DNA from: Streptococcus mitis
GTDB taxonomy: Bacteria > Bacillota > Bacilli > Lactobacillales > Streptococcaceae
Direction: 5' to 3'
Assembly: GCF_001281025.1 (NCBI RefSeq)
Contig: NZ_CP012646.1
Location: 1,145,001-1,209,000, forward strand
Length of the DNA: 64,000 nucleotides
Numbering within the stretch: position 1 is the first letter of the stretch; each line of letters opens with the position of its first letter. The notes under the pieces were generated by a model. The model ran no database searches. It saw only the letters and a list, made by a program, of their open reading frames with translations, and had not been told where the DNA came from. Both the position numbers and the translations under genes were made by a program. Shown here in pieces: positions 45,232-53,818 of this stretch.

Positions 45232-48200
45232 AGGAAATCGAAATTCAGGGATTCAAGTCTTTTGCTGATAAGACTAAGGTAGTCTTTGACCAAGGTGTGA
45301 CGGCAGTTGTTGGGCCCAATGGATCTGGAAAGTCGAATATTACAGAAAGTCTGCGTTGGGCTTTGGGGGAGTCTAGTGTCAAGAGTCTCCGTGGTGGCAA
45401 GATGCCAGATGTTATCTTTGCTGGAACAGAAAGTCGCAAACCGCTCAATTATGCTTCTGTAGTTGTGACTTTGGATAATAATGACGGATTTATCAAGGAT
45501 GCAGGTCAAGAAATCAGGGTAGAACGTCATATCTATCGCAGTGGAGATAGCGAATACAAGATTGACGGCAAGAAAGTCCGTCTGCGTGATATTCATGACC
45601 TTTTCTTGGATACTGGATTGGGACGAGATTCCTTCTCTATCATTTCCCAAGGGAAGGTTGAGGAGATTTTCAACTCTAAGCCTGAGGAACGCCGAGCTAT
45701 TTTTGAAGAAGCTGCTGGAGTTTTAAAATACAAGACTCGCAGAAAAGAAACTGAGAGTAAACTGCAGCAAACCCAGGATAATCTGGATCGTCTAGAAGAC
45801 ATTATCTATGAGTTGGACAATCAAATCAAGCCTCTTGAGAAGCAAGCTGAAAATGCTCGTAAGTTTCTAGATTTGGAAGGCCAACGTAAAGCTATTTACT
45901 TGGATGTTTTAGCTGCTCAAATCAAGGAAAATAAGGCTGAACTAGATTTGACAGAAGAAGAGTTGGCACAGGTTCAGGAACTATTGACTAGTTATTACCA
46001 AAAGCGTGAAAAATTAGAGGAAGAAAATCATACTCTTAAAAAGCAACGCCAAGATTTACAGGCTGAAATGGCCAAAGACCAAGGCAGTTTGATGGATTTG
46101 ACCAGTCTGATTAGTGATTTAGAGAGAAAATTAGCCTTATCGAAATTAGAATCTGAGCAAGTAGCCCTGAATCAACAGGAAGCACAAGTCCGTTTGGCTA
46201 CTTTGGAGGATAAGAGAAAGACTCTAAGTCAGGAAAAGGCTGAAAAAGAAAGCTCTTTAGCTCTCTTAGAAGAAAATCTAGTCCAAAATAATCAAAAACT
46301 CAATCGTTTAGAGGCTGAATTGCTGGCTTTTTCAGATGATCCTGATCAAATGATTGAGCTCTTACGCGAACGCTTTGTAGCTCTTTTACAAGAAGAAGCA
46401 GATGTCTCAAACCAGCTGACCCGTATCGAAAACGAGTTGGAAAATAGTCGTCAGCTTTCTCAAAAACAAGCAGATCAACTACAAAAACTCAAAGAACAAC
46501 TGGCTACAGCTAAAGAGAAGGCTAGTCAGCAAAAAGACGAGCTTGAAACTGCTAAGGAGCAGGTTCAGAAATTATTGGCCGACTATCAAGCTATTGACAA
46601 GGAGCAAGAGGAGCAGAAAGCTTCCTATCAAACTCAACAAAGTCAACTATTTGACCGTCTGGACAGTCTTAAAAACAAGCAGGCCAGAGCTAAAAGTTTG
46701 GAAAATATCCTGAGGAATCATAGTAACTTTTATGCAGGTGTTAAGAGTGTTCTCCAAGAAAAGGCCCGTCTTGGTGGAATAATTGGGGCTGTTAGTGAGC
46801 ACCTGACCTTTGATGTGCATTATCAAACTGCTCTAGAGATTGCGCTTGGAGCAAGCAGTCAGCACATCATTGTAGAAGATGAGAACGCGGCGACTAAGGC
46901 CATTGATTTCCTCAAACGAAACAGAGCCGGTCGTGCAACCTTCCTTCCTTTGACAACAATCAATACTCGTACGATTTCTAGCCAGAATCAAGATGCTATC
47001 GCAGCAAGTCCAGGCTTCCTTGGGATGGCAGATGAGTTGGTGACATTCGATACTAGACTGGAAGCTATTTTCAAGAACTTGCTAGCTACAACAGCTATTT
47101 TTGATACCGTAGAACATGCGCGTGCAGCAGCGCGCCAGGTTCGTTATCAAGTTCGTATGGTAACCCTTGATGGAACAGAGTTGCGTACAGGTGGTTCCTA
47201 TGCAGGTGGAGCCAATCGCCAGAATAACAGTATTTTCATCAAGCCAGAACTGGAGCAATTACAAAAAGAAATTGCTGAAGAAGAAGCGAGCTTGCGTAAA
47301 GATGAAGAGAGTTTGAAGACCTTGCAAGAGGAGGTGGCTAGACTGACAGAAAGATTAGAAGCCATCAAATCTCAAGGTGAGCAGGCTCGTATTCAGGAGC
47401 AGGGCTTATCCCTCGCTTATCAGCAAACCAGTCAGCAAGTTGAAGAGTTAGAAACTCTTTGGAAACTCCAAGAAGAGGAATTAAATCGTCTTACTGAGGG
47501 AGATTGGCAAGCAGATAAGGAAAAATGCCAAGAGCGCCTTGCTACCATTGCCAGTGAAAAGCAAAATCTGGAAGCTGAGATTGAAGAGATTAAGTCTAAT
47601 AAAAATGCCATCCAAGAACGCTATCAAAACTTGCAGGAAGAGGTAGCGCAAGCTCGCCTGCTTAAGACAGAACTGCAAGGACAAAAACGTTATGAAGTTG
47701 CGGATATTGAACGTTTAGGCAAGGAATTGGATAATCTGAATATCGAGCAAGAGGAAATCCAGCGCCTTCTTCAAGAAAAGGTTGATAATCTGGAGAAGGT
47801 TGATACAGAATTGCTCAGTCAACAGGCGGAAGAGGCCAAAACTCAGAAAATGAACCTCCAACAAGGTTTGATTCGCAAGCAGTTTGAGTTGGATGATATT
47901 GAGGGTCAGCTGGATGACATTTCCAGTCATTTGGACCAGGCCCGCCAGCAGAATGAAGAGTGGATTCGCAAGCAAACACGTGCTGAAGCTAAGAAAGAAA
48001 AGGTTAGCGAGCGCTTACGCCATTTACAAAGTCAATTAACAGACCAGTACCAGATTAGCTATACTGAAGCTTTAGAAAAGTCTCATGAGTTGGAAAATCT
48101 CAATCTGGCAGAGCAAGAAGTTAAGGATTTAGAGAAGGCTATTCGCACACTGGGTCCTGTCAACTTGGAAGCTATTGACCAGTATGAAGAAGTTCACAAC

Positions 48201-48761
48201 CGTCTGGACTTTCTAAATAGTCAGCGAGATGATATTTTGTCAGCGAAAAATCTGCTCCTTGAGACTATCACAGAGATGAATGATGAGGTCAAGGAACGAT
48301 TTAAATCAACCTTTGAAGCCATTCGTGAGTCCTTTAAAGTGACATTCAAGCAGATGTTTGGTGGAGGTCAGGCGGATCTCATTTTAACTGAGGGAGACCT
48401 ACTGACAGCTGGGGTTGAGATTTCTGTTCAACCACCAGGCAAGAAAATCCAGTCTCTCAACCTTATGAGTGGTGGTGAAAAAGCCCTGTCGGCTCTTGCT
48501 TTGCTCTTCTCCATTATCCGTGTCAAGACTATTCCATTTGTTATCTTGGATGAGGTAGAGGCTGCGCTGGATGAAGCTAATGTTAAGCGTTTTGGGGATT
48601 ACCTCAATCGATTTGACAAGGACAGCCAGTTTATCGTTGTGACACACCGTAAGGGAACCATGGCAGCGGCTGATTCTATCTATGGAGTGACTATGCAAGA
48701 ATCAGGTGTCTCAAAAATTGTTTCGGTGAAGTTAAAAGATTTGGAAGAAACAGTAGACTAG
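45222..48761 (+). CDS. smc: Chromosome condensation protein SMC
   Basis: 1179 residues. ATPase head split between the ends: Walker [13 protein letters not shown] near residue 32; signature [14 protein letters not shown] and Walker [17 protein letters not shown] near the end. Two long Gln/Glu/Lys coiled coils flank the hinge at about 500-670 ([20 protein letters not shown] to RTGGSYAGG). Works with ScpA/ScpB in chromosome segregation. The start lies within rnc. The ISL3-family element begins 11 bases after its stop, between smc and its apparent terminator at 50195. Confidence 0.98.
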
Positions 48762-48764
48762 TTA

Positions 48765-48772
48765 CCAAACGA
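48765..48772. repeat. Left target-site duplication (CCAAACGA)
   Basis: Eight bases, identical to 50188-50195 on the other side of the element. An 8-bp duplication is the ISL3-family rule. Confidence 0.93.
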
Positions 48773-48806
48773 GGCTCTTTGTCAACTGTAGTGGGTTGAA
48801 GAAAAG

Positions 48807-50063
48807 CTAAGATCGAGAAAGGACGAAATTCGTCCTTTCTTTTTTGATATTGAGAGCGATGAAAATTCGTTTTTTGAAGTTTTCAAAGTTCCGAAAACCA
48901 AAGGCATTGCGTTTGATGAGTTTAATGAGATTATTGGTGGCCTCCAATTTGGCGTTGGAGTAGGGTAGTTGAAGAGCATTGACAATCTTTTCTTTATACT
49001 TGAGGAAGGTTTTAAAGACAGTCTGAAAAAGAGGATGAACCTGCTTTAGATTGTCCTCAATGAGTCCGAAAAATTTGTCTGGCTCCTTGTTCTGAAAGTG
49101 AAAGAGTAAGAGCTGATAGAGATTATAGTGGTGTTTCAAGTCTTCTGAATAGCTCAAAAGCTTGTCTAGAATCTCTTTATTCGTCAAGTGCATACGGAAA
49201 GTAGGGCGATAAAAACGTTTATCGCTGAGTTTCCGACTATCTTGTTGGATGAGTTTCCAGTATCGCTTGATAGCCTTGTATTCATGAGATTTTCGTTCAA
49301 ACTGATTCATGATTTGGACACGCACACGACTCATAGCACGGCTTAAATGTTGTACAATATGGAAACGATCTAGAACGATTTTAGCACACGGAAAAAGCTG
49401 TTTAGCCAAGTCATAGTAAGGGCTAAACATATCCATAGTAATGATTTTCACCTGACAACGAACGACTCTATCATATTTAAGAAAGTGATTTCGGATGACA
49501 GCCTGTGTTCTACCCTCAAGAACAGTTATGATATTGAGTTTTTCAAAGTCCTGAGCAATGAAACTCATTTTTCCCTTAGTGAAGGCATACTCGTCCCAAG
49601 ACATAATCTCAGGAAGGCTAGAAAAATCATGCTTAAAACGGAAGTCATTGAGCTTGCGAATGACAGTTGAAGTTGAAATGGCCAGCTGATGAGCAATATC
49701 GGTCATAGAAATCTTCTCAATCAACTTTTGCGCAATTTTTTGGTTGATGATACGAGGAATTTGGTGATTTTTCTTGACGAGAGAAGTCTCAGCGACTATC
49801 ATTTTTGAACACTGATAGCACTTAAAACGACGCTTTCTAAGGAGAATTCTAGTAGCCATACCAGTTGTTTCAAGGTAAGGAATCTTAGATGGTTTTTGAA
49901 AATCATATTTCTTCATTTGACTTCCACATTCAGGACAAGATGGGGCCTCATAATCCAGTTTGGCGATGATTTCCTTGTGGGTATCTCTATTAACAACATC
50001 CATAATTTGGACATTAGGGTCTTTGATATCGAGTAGTTTTGTGATAAAATGTAATTGTTCCAT
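48807..50063 (-). CDS. tnp: ISL3-family transposase
   Basis: 418 residues from the ATG at 50063; the frame opens ten codons earlier but EQLHFITKLLDIKDPNVQI is the usual family start. An N-terminal zinc-binding region (CPECGSQMKKYDF, then FKCYQCSK) is followed by a helix-turn-helix (MTDIAHQLAISTSTVIRKL) and the DDE catalytic part with DEYAFTKG, TMDMFSPYYDLAKQLFP, LDRFHIVQHLSRAM and a C-terminal ATNNLIKLIKRNAFGFRN. Full length and without stops. Confidence 0.95.
   Translation of the reverse strand: MEQLHFITKLLDIKDPNVQIMDVVNRDTHKEIIAKLDYEAPSCPECGSQMKKYDFQKPSKIPYLETTGMATRILLRKRRFKCYQCSKMIVAETSLVKKNHQIPRIINQKIAQKLIEKISMTDIAHQLAISTSTVIRKLNDFRFKHDFSSLPEIMSWDEYAFTKGKMSFIAQDFEKLNIITVLEGRTQAVIRNHFLKYDRVVRCQVKIITMDMFSPYYDLAKQLFPCAKIVLDRFHIVQHLSRAMSRVRVQIMNQFERKSHEYKAIKRYWKLIQQDSRKLSDKRFYRPTFRMHLTNKEILDKLLSYSEDLKHHYNLYQLLLFHFQNKEPDKFFGLIEDNLKQVHPLFQTVFKTFLKYKEKIVNALQLPYSNAKLEATNNLIKLIKRNAFGFRNFENFKKRIFIALNIKKERTNFVLSRS
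48816..48845 (+). terminator. Terminator hairpin at the left end of the ISL3 element
   Basis: AGAAAGGACG / CGTCCTTTCT perfect 10-bp stem, 5-base loop, then T6 on the plus strand. It lies within the 3' end of the transposase gene and would stop transcripts coming out of smc. Confidence 0.8.
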
Positions 50064-50187
50064 ATGAATCTTTCTAATGAGTTGTTTGGTCACTTTTCAT
50101 TATAGATCTTATGGGACTTTTTTTCTACAACAAAATAGGCTCCATAAGATCTATAGGGGATTTACCCACTACAAATATTATAGAGCC

Positions 50188-50195
50188 CCAAACGA
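50188..50195. repeat. Right target-site duplication (CCAAACGA)
   Basis: Identical to 48765-48772. Confidence 0.93.
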
Positions 50196-50223
50196 TAGCA
50201 TCTCTTAGGGGATGCTATTTTTT
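50195..50223 (+). terminator. Original smc terminator, now separated by the IS
   Basis: ATAGCATC / GATGCTAT arms, then T6. It begins within the right target duplication, so before insertion it lay a few bases after the smc stop. Confidence 0.8.
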
Positions 50224-50315
50224 AAAACTAACATCTTGAATAATTTTTTAAGGTCAGTTCAGGGGCAAAAAACGACATTTGGGCTTTCCTTTTAGCGAAA
50301 AGGCTTTCTCTATGA

Positions 50316-50321
50316 TATAAT
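50316..50321 (+). promoter_or_regulatory. -10 box (TATAAT) of ribF
   Basis: TATGATATAAT, with only six bases between it and the ATG at 50328, so the predicted transcript starts on the start codon. Confidence 0.65.
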
Positions 50322-50327
50322 AGTTTC

Positions 50328-51254
50328 ATGATTACAACAGTACCTATAAAAAACGCAAAAGACATCGCAGTACCTGATAAGACAGTTCTTGTATTAGGCT
50401 ATTTTGACGGTATTCATAAGGGACATCAGAAGCTTTTTGAAGTAGCTAGTAAGGCTTCTATGAAAGATTATATACCAGTTGTCGTGATGACCTTTACAGA
50501 GTCCCCTAAGCTTGCTTTGCAACCTTACAACCCAGAATTAATGCTTCATATTGTCAGCCATGAAGAACGAGAACATAAGATGAAATGGCATGGAGTAGAG
50601 GCTCTTTTCTTACTTGACTTTAGTAGTAAATTTGCTAGTTTAACGGGTCAAGAGTTCTTTGATACCTATGTTAGAGCATTAAAACCAGCGATTATCGTAG
50701 CAGGATTTGATTACACCTTTGGTTCTGATAAGAAAACTGCGGATGATTTGAAGGATTATTTTGATGGAGAAATCATCATTGTTCCTCCTGTTGAAGATGA
50801 AAAGGGGAAAATTAGTTCTACTCGTATTCGTCAAGCTATTCTTGATGGAGATGTCAGAGAAGCTGGTCATTTACTTGGCACTCCTCTACCGTCACGTGGA
50901 ATGGTTGTTCATGGCAATGCTCGTGGACGGACTATCGGTTACCCAACAGCAAACTTAGTTTTAAGAGATCGAACCTATATGCCAGCTGATGGTGTTTACG
51001 TAGTCGATGTCGAAGTGCAGCGTAAAAGATATCGTGGAATGGCGAGTGTCGGGAAAAATGTTACTTTCGATGGAGAAGAACCACGTTTTGAAGTCAATAT
51101 TTTTGATTTTTCAGATGACATTTACGGTGAGACAGTCATTGTCTACTGGCTAGACCGTGTCCGTGAAATGGTCAAATTTGACTCTGTTGAAGAACTGGTA
51201 GATCAACTCCAGAAAGATGAAGGAATTGCTCGGAATTGGAAGGATGCTGAGTAG
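50328..51254 (+). CDS. ribF: Riboflavin kinase / FAD synthetase RibF
   Basis: 308 residues, bifunctional. The N-terminal FAD synthetase (nucleotidyltransferase) domain begins VLVLGYFDGIHKGHQKLF; the C-terminal flavokinase domain runs from about 180, with RGMVVHGNARGRTIGYPTAN. Converts riboflavin to FMN and FAD in the cytosol. No Shine-Dalgarno; the -10 box sits six bases upstream of the ATG, implying a leaderless mRNA. Ends at a bidirectional terminator shared with the convergent DUF1980 operon. Confidence 0.95.
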   Translation: MITTVPIKNAKDIAVPDKTVLVLGYFDGIHKGHQKLFEVASKASMKDYIPVVVMTFTESPKLALQPYNPELMLHIVSHEEREHKMKWHGVEALFLLDFSSKFASLTGQEFFDTYVRALKPAIIVAGFDYTFGSDKKTADDLKDYFDGEIIIVPPVEDEKGKISSTRIRQAILDGDVREAGHLLGTPLPSRGMVVHGNARGRTIGYPTANLVLRDRTYMPADGVYVVDVEVQRKRYRGMASVGKNVTFDGEEPRFEVNIFDFSDDIYGETVIVYWLDRVREMVKFDSVEELVDQLQKDEGIARNWKDAE

Positions 51255-51310
51255 GAAATCGGAGTTTTATATAAAATTATCCATACTTTAGATTCTTATT
51301 TCTAAATAGA

Positions 51311-51337
51311 AAAAGTAGCCCTTTCCAGGCTACTTTT
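51311..51337. terminator. Bidirectional terminator between ribF and the DUF1980 gene
   Basis: AAAAGTAGCC / GGCTACTTTT arms with A and T runs outside on each strand. Confidence 0.85.
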
Positions 51338-52153
51338 TTAAAACACGCGATACACGTAGGGATTTTCTGGTTTATCGACTTTGGTAAAGCTATCGATTTC
51401 CAAGGTTGGGAGGTTTTGTTTGAGTTCTTTATGATAGTGATTGACTAGTTTTCCTTTGGCTGTAATCCAGGTATTATTTTCATACTGACGGGTATTTCCC
51501 TTGGTCAGCAATCCATACACACCCGAATCTGCGATACAGTGAATAATGCCGAAGCGGAACAAAAATTGGCTATTGGCATGACTGGGGTCGTTATAGACAA
51601 AGCCTGTGAACTGGACTGTCTTACCCTCAAACTCATCTGGATAGTCGTAGATAGCTTCCATGACTTCCATATAGTTTTCGTTGGTGACCTGAATGCTATC
51701 TTTGGACAAGTATTTATCCGCCGCCATTCTCATTTCCTTTTCATAGGCTGTTTTTGAGAAATAAGAACTGGTATCTGGTTTCAAATATTGGCTTGTCGTC
51801 CCTTCGCTGGTCTGAATGGCTTGATCCGTTCCTTCTGATAAGGGGAAATGATAGCCTTTGGCAGATACGGTCTGAGAATCCAAGCTAACAGTTGGGAAAG
51901 TTAAACCAACAACAATTGGAATTGCCAGAAGAGCAATACTTATTACCTTCGCTAATCGGCTATTCAGATGACTGTGGGTTTTGACTTGCTTCATCCAGAT
52001 ATACAATTGAACAATAGCCAATATAAAAGAAAGCACCATGGAAATATAGGCCAGATAGGAATAGTGCATGTTGATGTACTGGTTTAATTTGCCCGACAGA
52101 TGGAGATAAATGGTCAGTTCAAAATAGCCAGCTAAAACTAAAAATCGAATCAT
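51338..52153 (-). CDS. YcgQ-like membrane protein (TIGR03943 / DUF1980)
   Basis: 271 residues. Three to four N-terminal membrane segments (1-20, 33-55, 75-95) are followed by a soluble part of about 170 residues outside or at the membrane, with the family block VQFTGFVYNDPSHANSQFLF followed by RFGIIHCIADSGVYGLL, and a C-terminal ITAKGKL barrel-like strand set. It is always found with a UPF0718 permease, here overlapping by four bases. Role unproven; such pairs are suspected of ion or metal handling. Confidence 0.87.
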   Translation of the reverse strand: MIRFLVLAGYFELTIYLHLSGKLNQYINMHYSYLAYISMVLSFILAIVQLYIWMKQVKTHSHLNSRLAKVISIALLAIPIVVGLTFPTVSLDSQTVSAKGYHFPLSEGTDQAIQTSEGTTSQYLKPDTSSYFSKTAYEKEMRMAADKYLSKDSIQVTNENYMEVMEAIYDYPDEFEGKTVQFTGFVYNDPSHANSQFLFRFGIIHCIADSGVYGLLTKGNTRQYENNTWITAKGKLVNHYHKELKQNLPTLEIDSFTKVDKPENPYVYRVF

Positions 52154-53055
52154 AGGATGACTCCAATCAAGAGAGAATAGACTAAAACGACCAGAGTTAC
52201 AATCGTTATGAAGTGACTGATAAATCGTGCTTTCAAGTAATTTTTCATCATGAGAATATTTTTGATATCTAGCATTGGGCCAATAACGAGAAAGGCCAGA
52301 ACTGGTGCCAAACCGAAACTCGAGAGAAGAGAAGCACCGATAAAGGCATCTGCCTCACTACAAAGTGAAAGAAGAAAGGCCAAAAGCATCAACAGCAAGA
52401 TGGCAAAAAGAGGGGTCGCACTGATAGAAGTCAAAATGCGTGTCGGAACGTAGACCTGTATTATAGAGGCAAAGAGACAGCCAAATACCAAATAACGCCC
52501 CGTATCAAAAAATTCATCAATGGCCTGCACAAAGACTTGAAAAACTTTCTTTGCAGGGCTCAAGTGAGAAAAATCATGCTCATGACAGGCAAAACGATTT
52601 TCTTTTTGAATGGGTTCTTGCCAGAAAAATCCCAGAAAAATTCCTAGTATCACAGCTACAAGAATGGACCCCAGAGCTCGTAACAAGGCAACGTGAAAGG
52701 AGTTGCCAAAGGCAGAATAGGTCGCAAATAGAACAATGGGATTGATAACTGGTGCAGTCACAAGAAAGGGAACAGCCGTGTAACTGGGAACTTTCTTTTC
52801 CAGAAAACGATTGATAATGGGGACGATTCCACATTCACAAGAAGGAAAAAGCATCCCAACGAAGGTCCCAAAAAAGATTCTCCCCCAACGATTTCGAGGG
52901 AGAAGATGATAAACCTTGTCAGGTGTGATATAGACTTCAATCAGCCCTGAGACAATACTTCCTATCAGCACGAAAGGGAGGGCTTCAATGATAATGGAGA
53001 GAAAAATGGCTCCAGTCTGAAGCACACTAGATGGGAGTTGTTGGAAAGCAGTCAT
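52150..53055 (-). CDS. UPF0718 family permease (YcgR-like)
   Basis: 301 residues with eight or so membrane helices. Family motifs: LLPRNRWGRIFFGTFVGMLF followed by PSCECGIVPI (the CECG cysteines), FLVTAPVINPI, and LCSEADAFIGASLL in the second half. The Cys/Glu/Asn residues within helices suggest metal or small-molecule binding. A cytosolic His/Cys-containing loop (FACHEHDFSHLSP) lies in the middle. Stop overlaps the DUF1980 gene, and the small protein gene ends one base upstream, so all three form one operon. Confidence 0.87.
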   Translation of the reverse strand: MTAFQQLPSSVLQTGAIFLSIIIEALPFVLIGSIVSGLIEVYITPDKVYHLLPRNRWGRIFFGTFVGMLFPSCECGIVPIINRFLEKKVPSYTAVPFLVTAPVINPIVLFATYSAFGNSFHVALLRALGSILVAVILGIFLGFFWQEPIQKENRFACHEHDFSHLSPAKKVFQVFVQAIDEFFDTGRYLVFGCLFASIIQVYVPTRILTSISATPLFAILLLMLLAFLLSLCSEADAFIGASLLSSFGLAPVLAFLVIGPMLDIKNILMMKNYLKARFISHFITIVTLVVLVYSLLIGVIL

Positions 53056-53187
53056 CTAGTTTTTCTTTTCTGCTTTGGCCTTTTTCTCTTTGTCATCAGT
53101 GAAAGTGACCTGCTTCAAATCTGGGAGTTTAGCAAACTCTTCAAACATTTTGTCCAAGTCGTCTCGTTTTGTAAATTTTACAGCCAT
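53056..53187 (-). CDS. Small Lys-rich protein, 43 residues
   Basis: ATG at 53187 with GAGGT upstream and TATAAT at 53218-53223 on this strand; stop directly abuts the start of the permease gene. The product begins MAVKFTKRDDLDKMFEEFAK and ends in a run of Lys, Ala and Glu. It resembles short streptococcal proteins I recall being annotated as the SPJ_0845 family, but that is from memory. Being first in the operon with clean signals, it is very likely real. Function unknown. Confidence 0.75.
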   Translation of the reverse strand: MAVKFTKRDDLDKMFEEFAKLPDLKQVTFTDDKEKKAKAEKKN

Positions 53188-53318
53188 AGGTGTACCTCGA
53201 TTCTAAATTCTACCTCTATTATACTATTATTTTGAGGAAAAGGGAAAAGTTAAAATTGAGTATCTAACGAATAATAGAGCTTTATAAATCCTGATTAAGT
53301 CTGGTAGATTGAGAAAAC

Positions 53319-53347
53319 TTGACAAAAAAAGTAGATAGTGCTAGAAT
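53319..53347 (+). promoter_or_regulatory. Promoter of the structured RNA
   Basis: TTGACA (53319-53324) and TAGAAT (53342-53347), spacing 17. Predicted transcription start about 53354. Confidence 0.78.
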
Positions 53348-53353
53348 AACATT

Positions 53354-53478
53354 AACGAAAGACATTTGAGGGCAGAAAGGTTCCTGCCGCACCTTGAAAA
53401 AGGTATCTGAGATGCTGGGTACACCGACCAGCCAAGTGTCCGTTATTTCAAAGGAGGGAGCTTAAATGCTCCTTTTTG
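53354..53478 (+). ncRNA. Candidate structured small RNA or orphan leader
   Basis: About 125 bases between a strong promoter and an intrinsic terminator, with a closed multi-branch fold. Closing stems are AACG/CGTT (53354-53357, 53441-53444) and GACATTTG/CAAGTGTC (53361-53368, 53433-53440). Inside are three hairpins: GGCAG/CTGCC (53371-53375, 53384-53388), ACCTT/AAGGT (53391-53395, 53400-53404) and GCTGG/CCAGC (53414-53418, 53428-53432). The terminator is GGAGC/GCTCC then T5 (53457-53477). No ORF of note. The next gene, tex, starts 340 bases on with its own promoter. I do not recognise the class with confidence. Confidence 0.72.
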
Positions 53479-53508
53479 TTTAAAAATTTCAAAAAAGATT
53501 ATCCCCTC

Positions 53509-53534
53509 CGCAGGCTCAGGCTTGCGATTTTTTT
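53509..53534 (+). terminator. Second hairpin downstream of the structured RNA
   Basis: CGCAGGC / GGCTTGCG arms with a short loop, then ATTTTTTT. The remaining 53535-53786 is AT-rich with no gene or repeat that I can see. Confidence 0.6.
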
Positions 53535-53786
53535 ATTTCTCAAAAACACGCATTTTGGACGATTAGAAACAGAAATTACAATCCTATTGTTCAAAAAAGG
53601 GTTTTCTTGAAGAATAGAGAGGGAGAATAGTGGCGCATTATTGTCAAAAATAAAAACAGTGAAAATTTAATCACTAATCCTTTTGTAATCTAGTAGAATT
53701 CTAAATTGAAACCTTCTCAATGAATAGAATATTGAAATGAAGTAAATTTATTTCCCAACTTATGTTTTAAAATTGTAAGAGGTAAT

Positions 53787-53812
53787 TTGAAACGTTTAGC
53801 TTATGGTATAAT
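53787..53812 (+). promoter_or_regulatory. Promoter of tex
   Basis: Extended -10 TATGGTATAAT with TATAAT at 53807-53812; a TTGAAA at 53787 has only 14-base spacing. The ATG is at 53819, where transcription should begin. Confidence 0.65.
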
Positions 53813-53818
53813 AGGTTT

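Larger units (their letters stand above)
48773..50187 (-). mobile_element. ISL3-family insertion sequence (IS1167-like)
   Basis: 1415 bp. Left end GGCTCTTTGTCAACTGTAG.. and right end (reverse complement) GGCTCTATAATATTTGTAG.. form imperfect terminal inverted repeats of about 23 bp (GGCTCT.....TGTAGTGGGT). One intact transposase, perfect 8-bp target repeats and no decay: a fairly recent insertion, between smc and its terminator. The right end holds an extra internal inverted repeat, TATAGATCTTATGG (50101-50114) with CCATAAGATCTATA (50142-50155). Confidence 0.93.
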
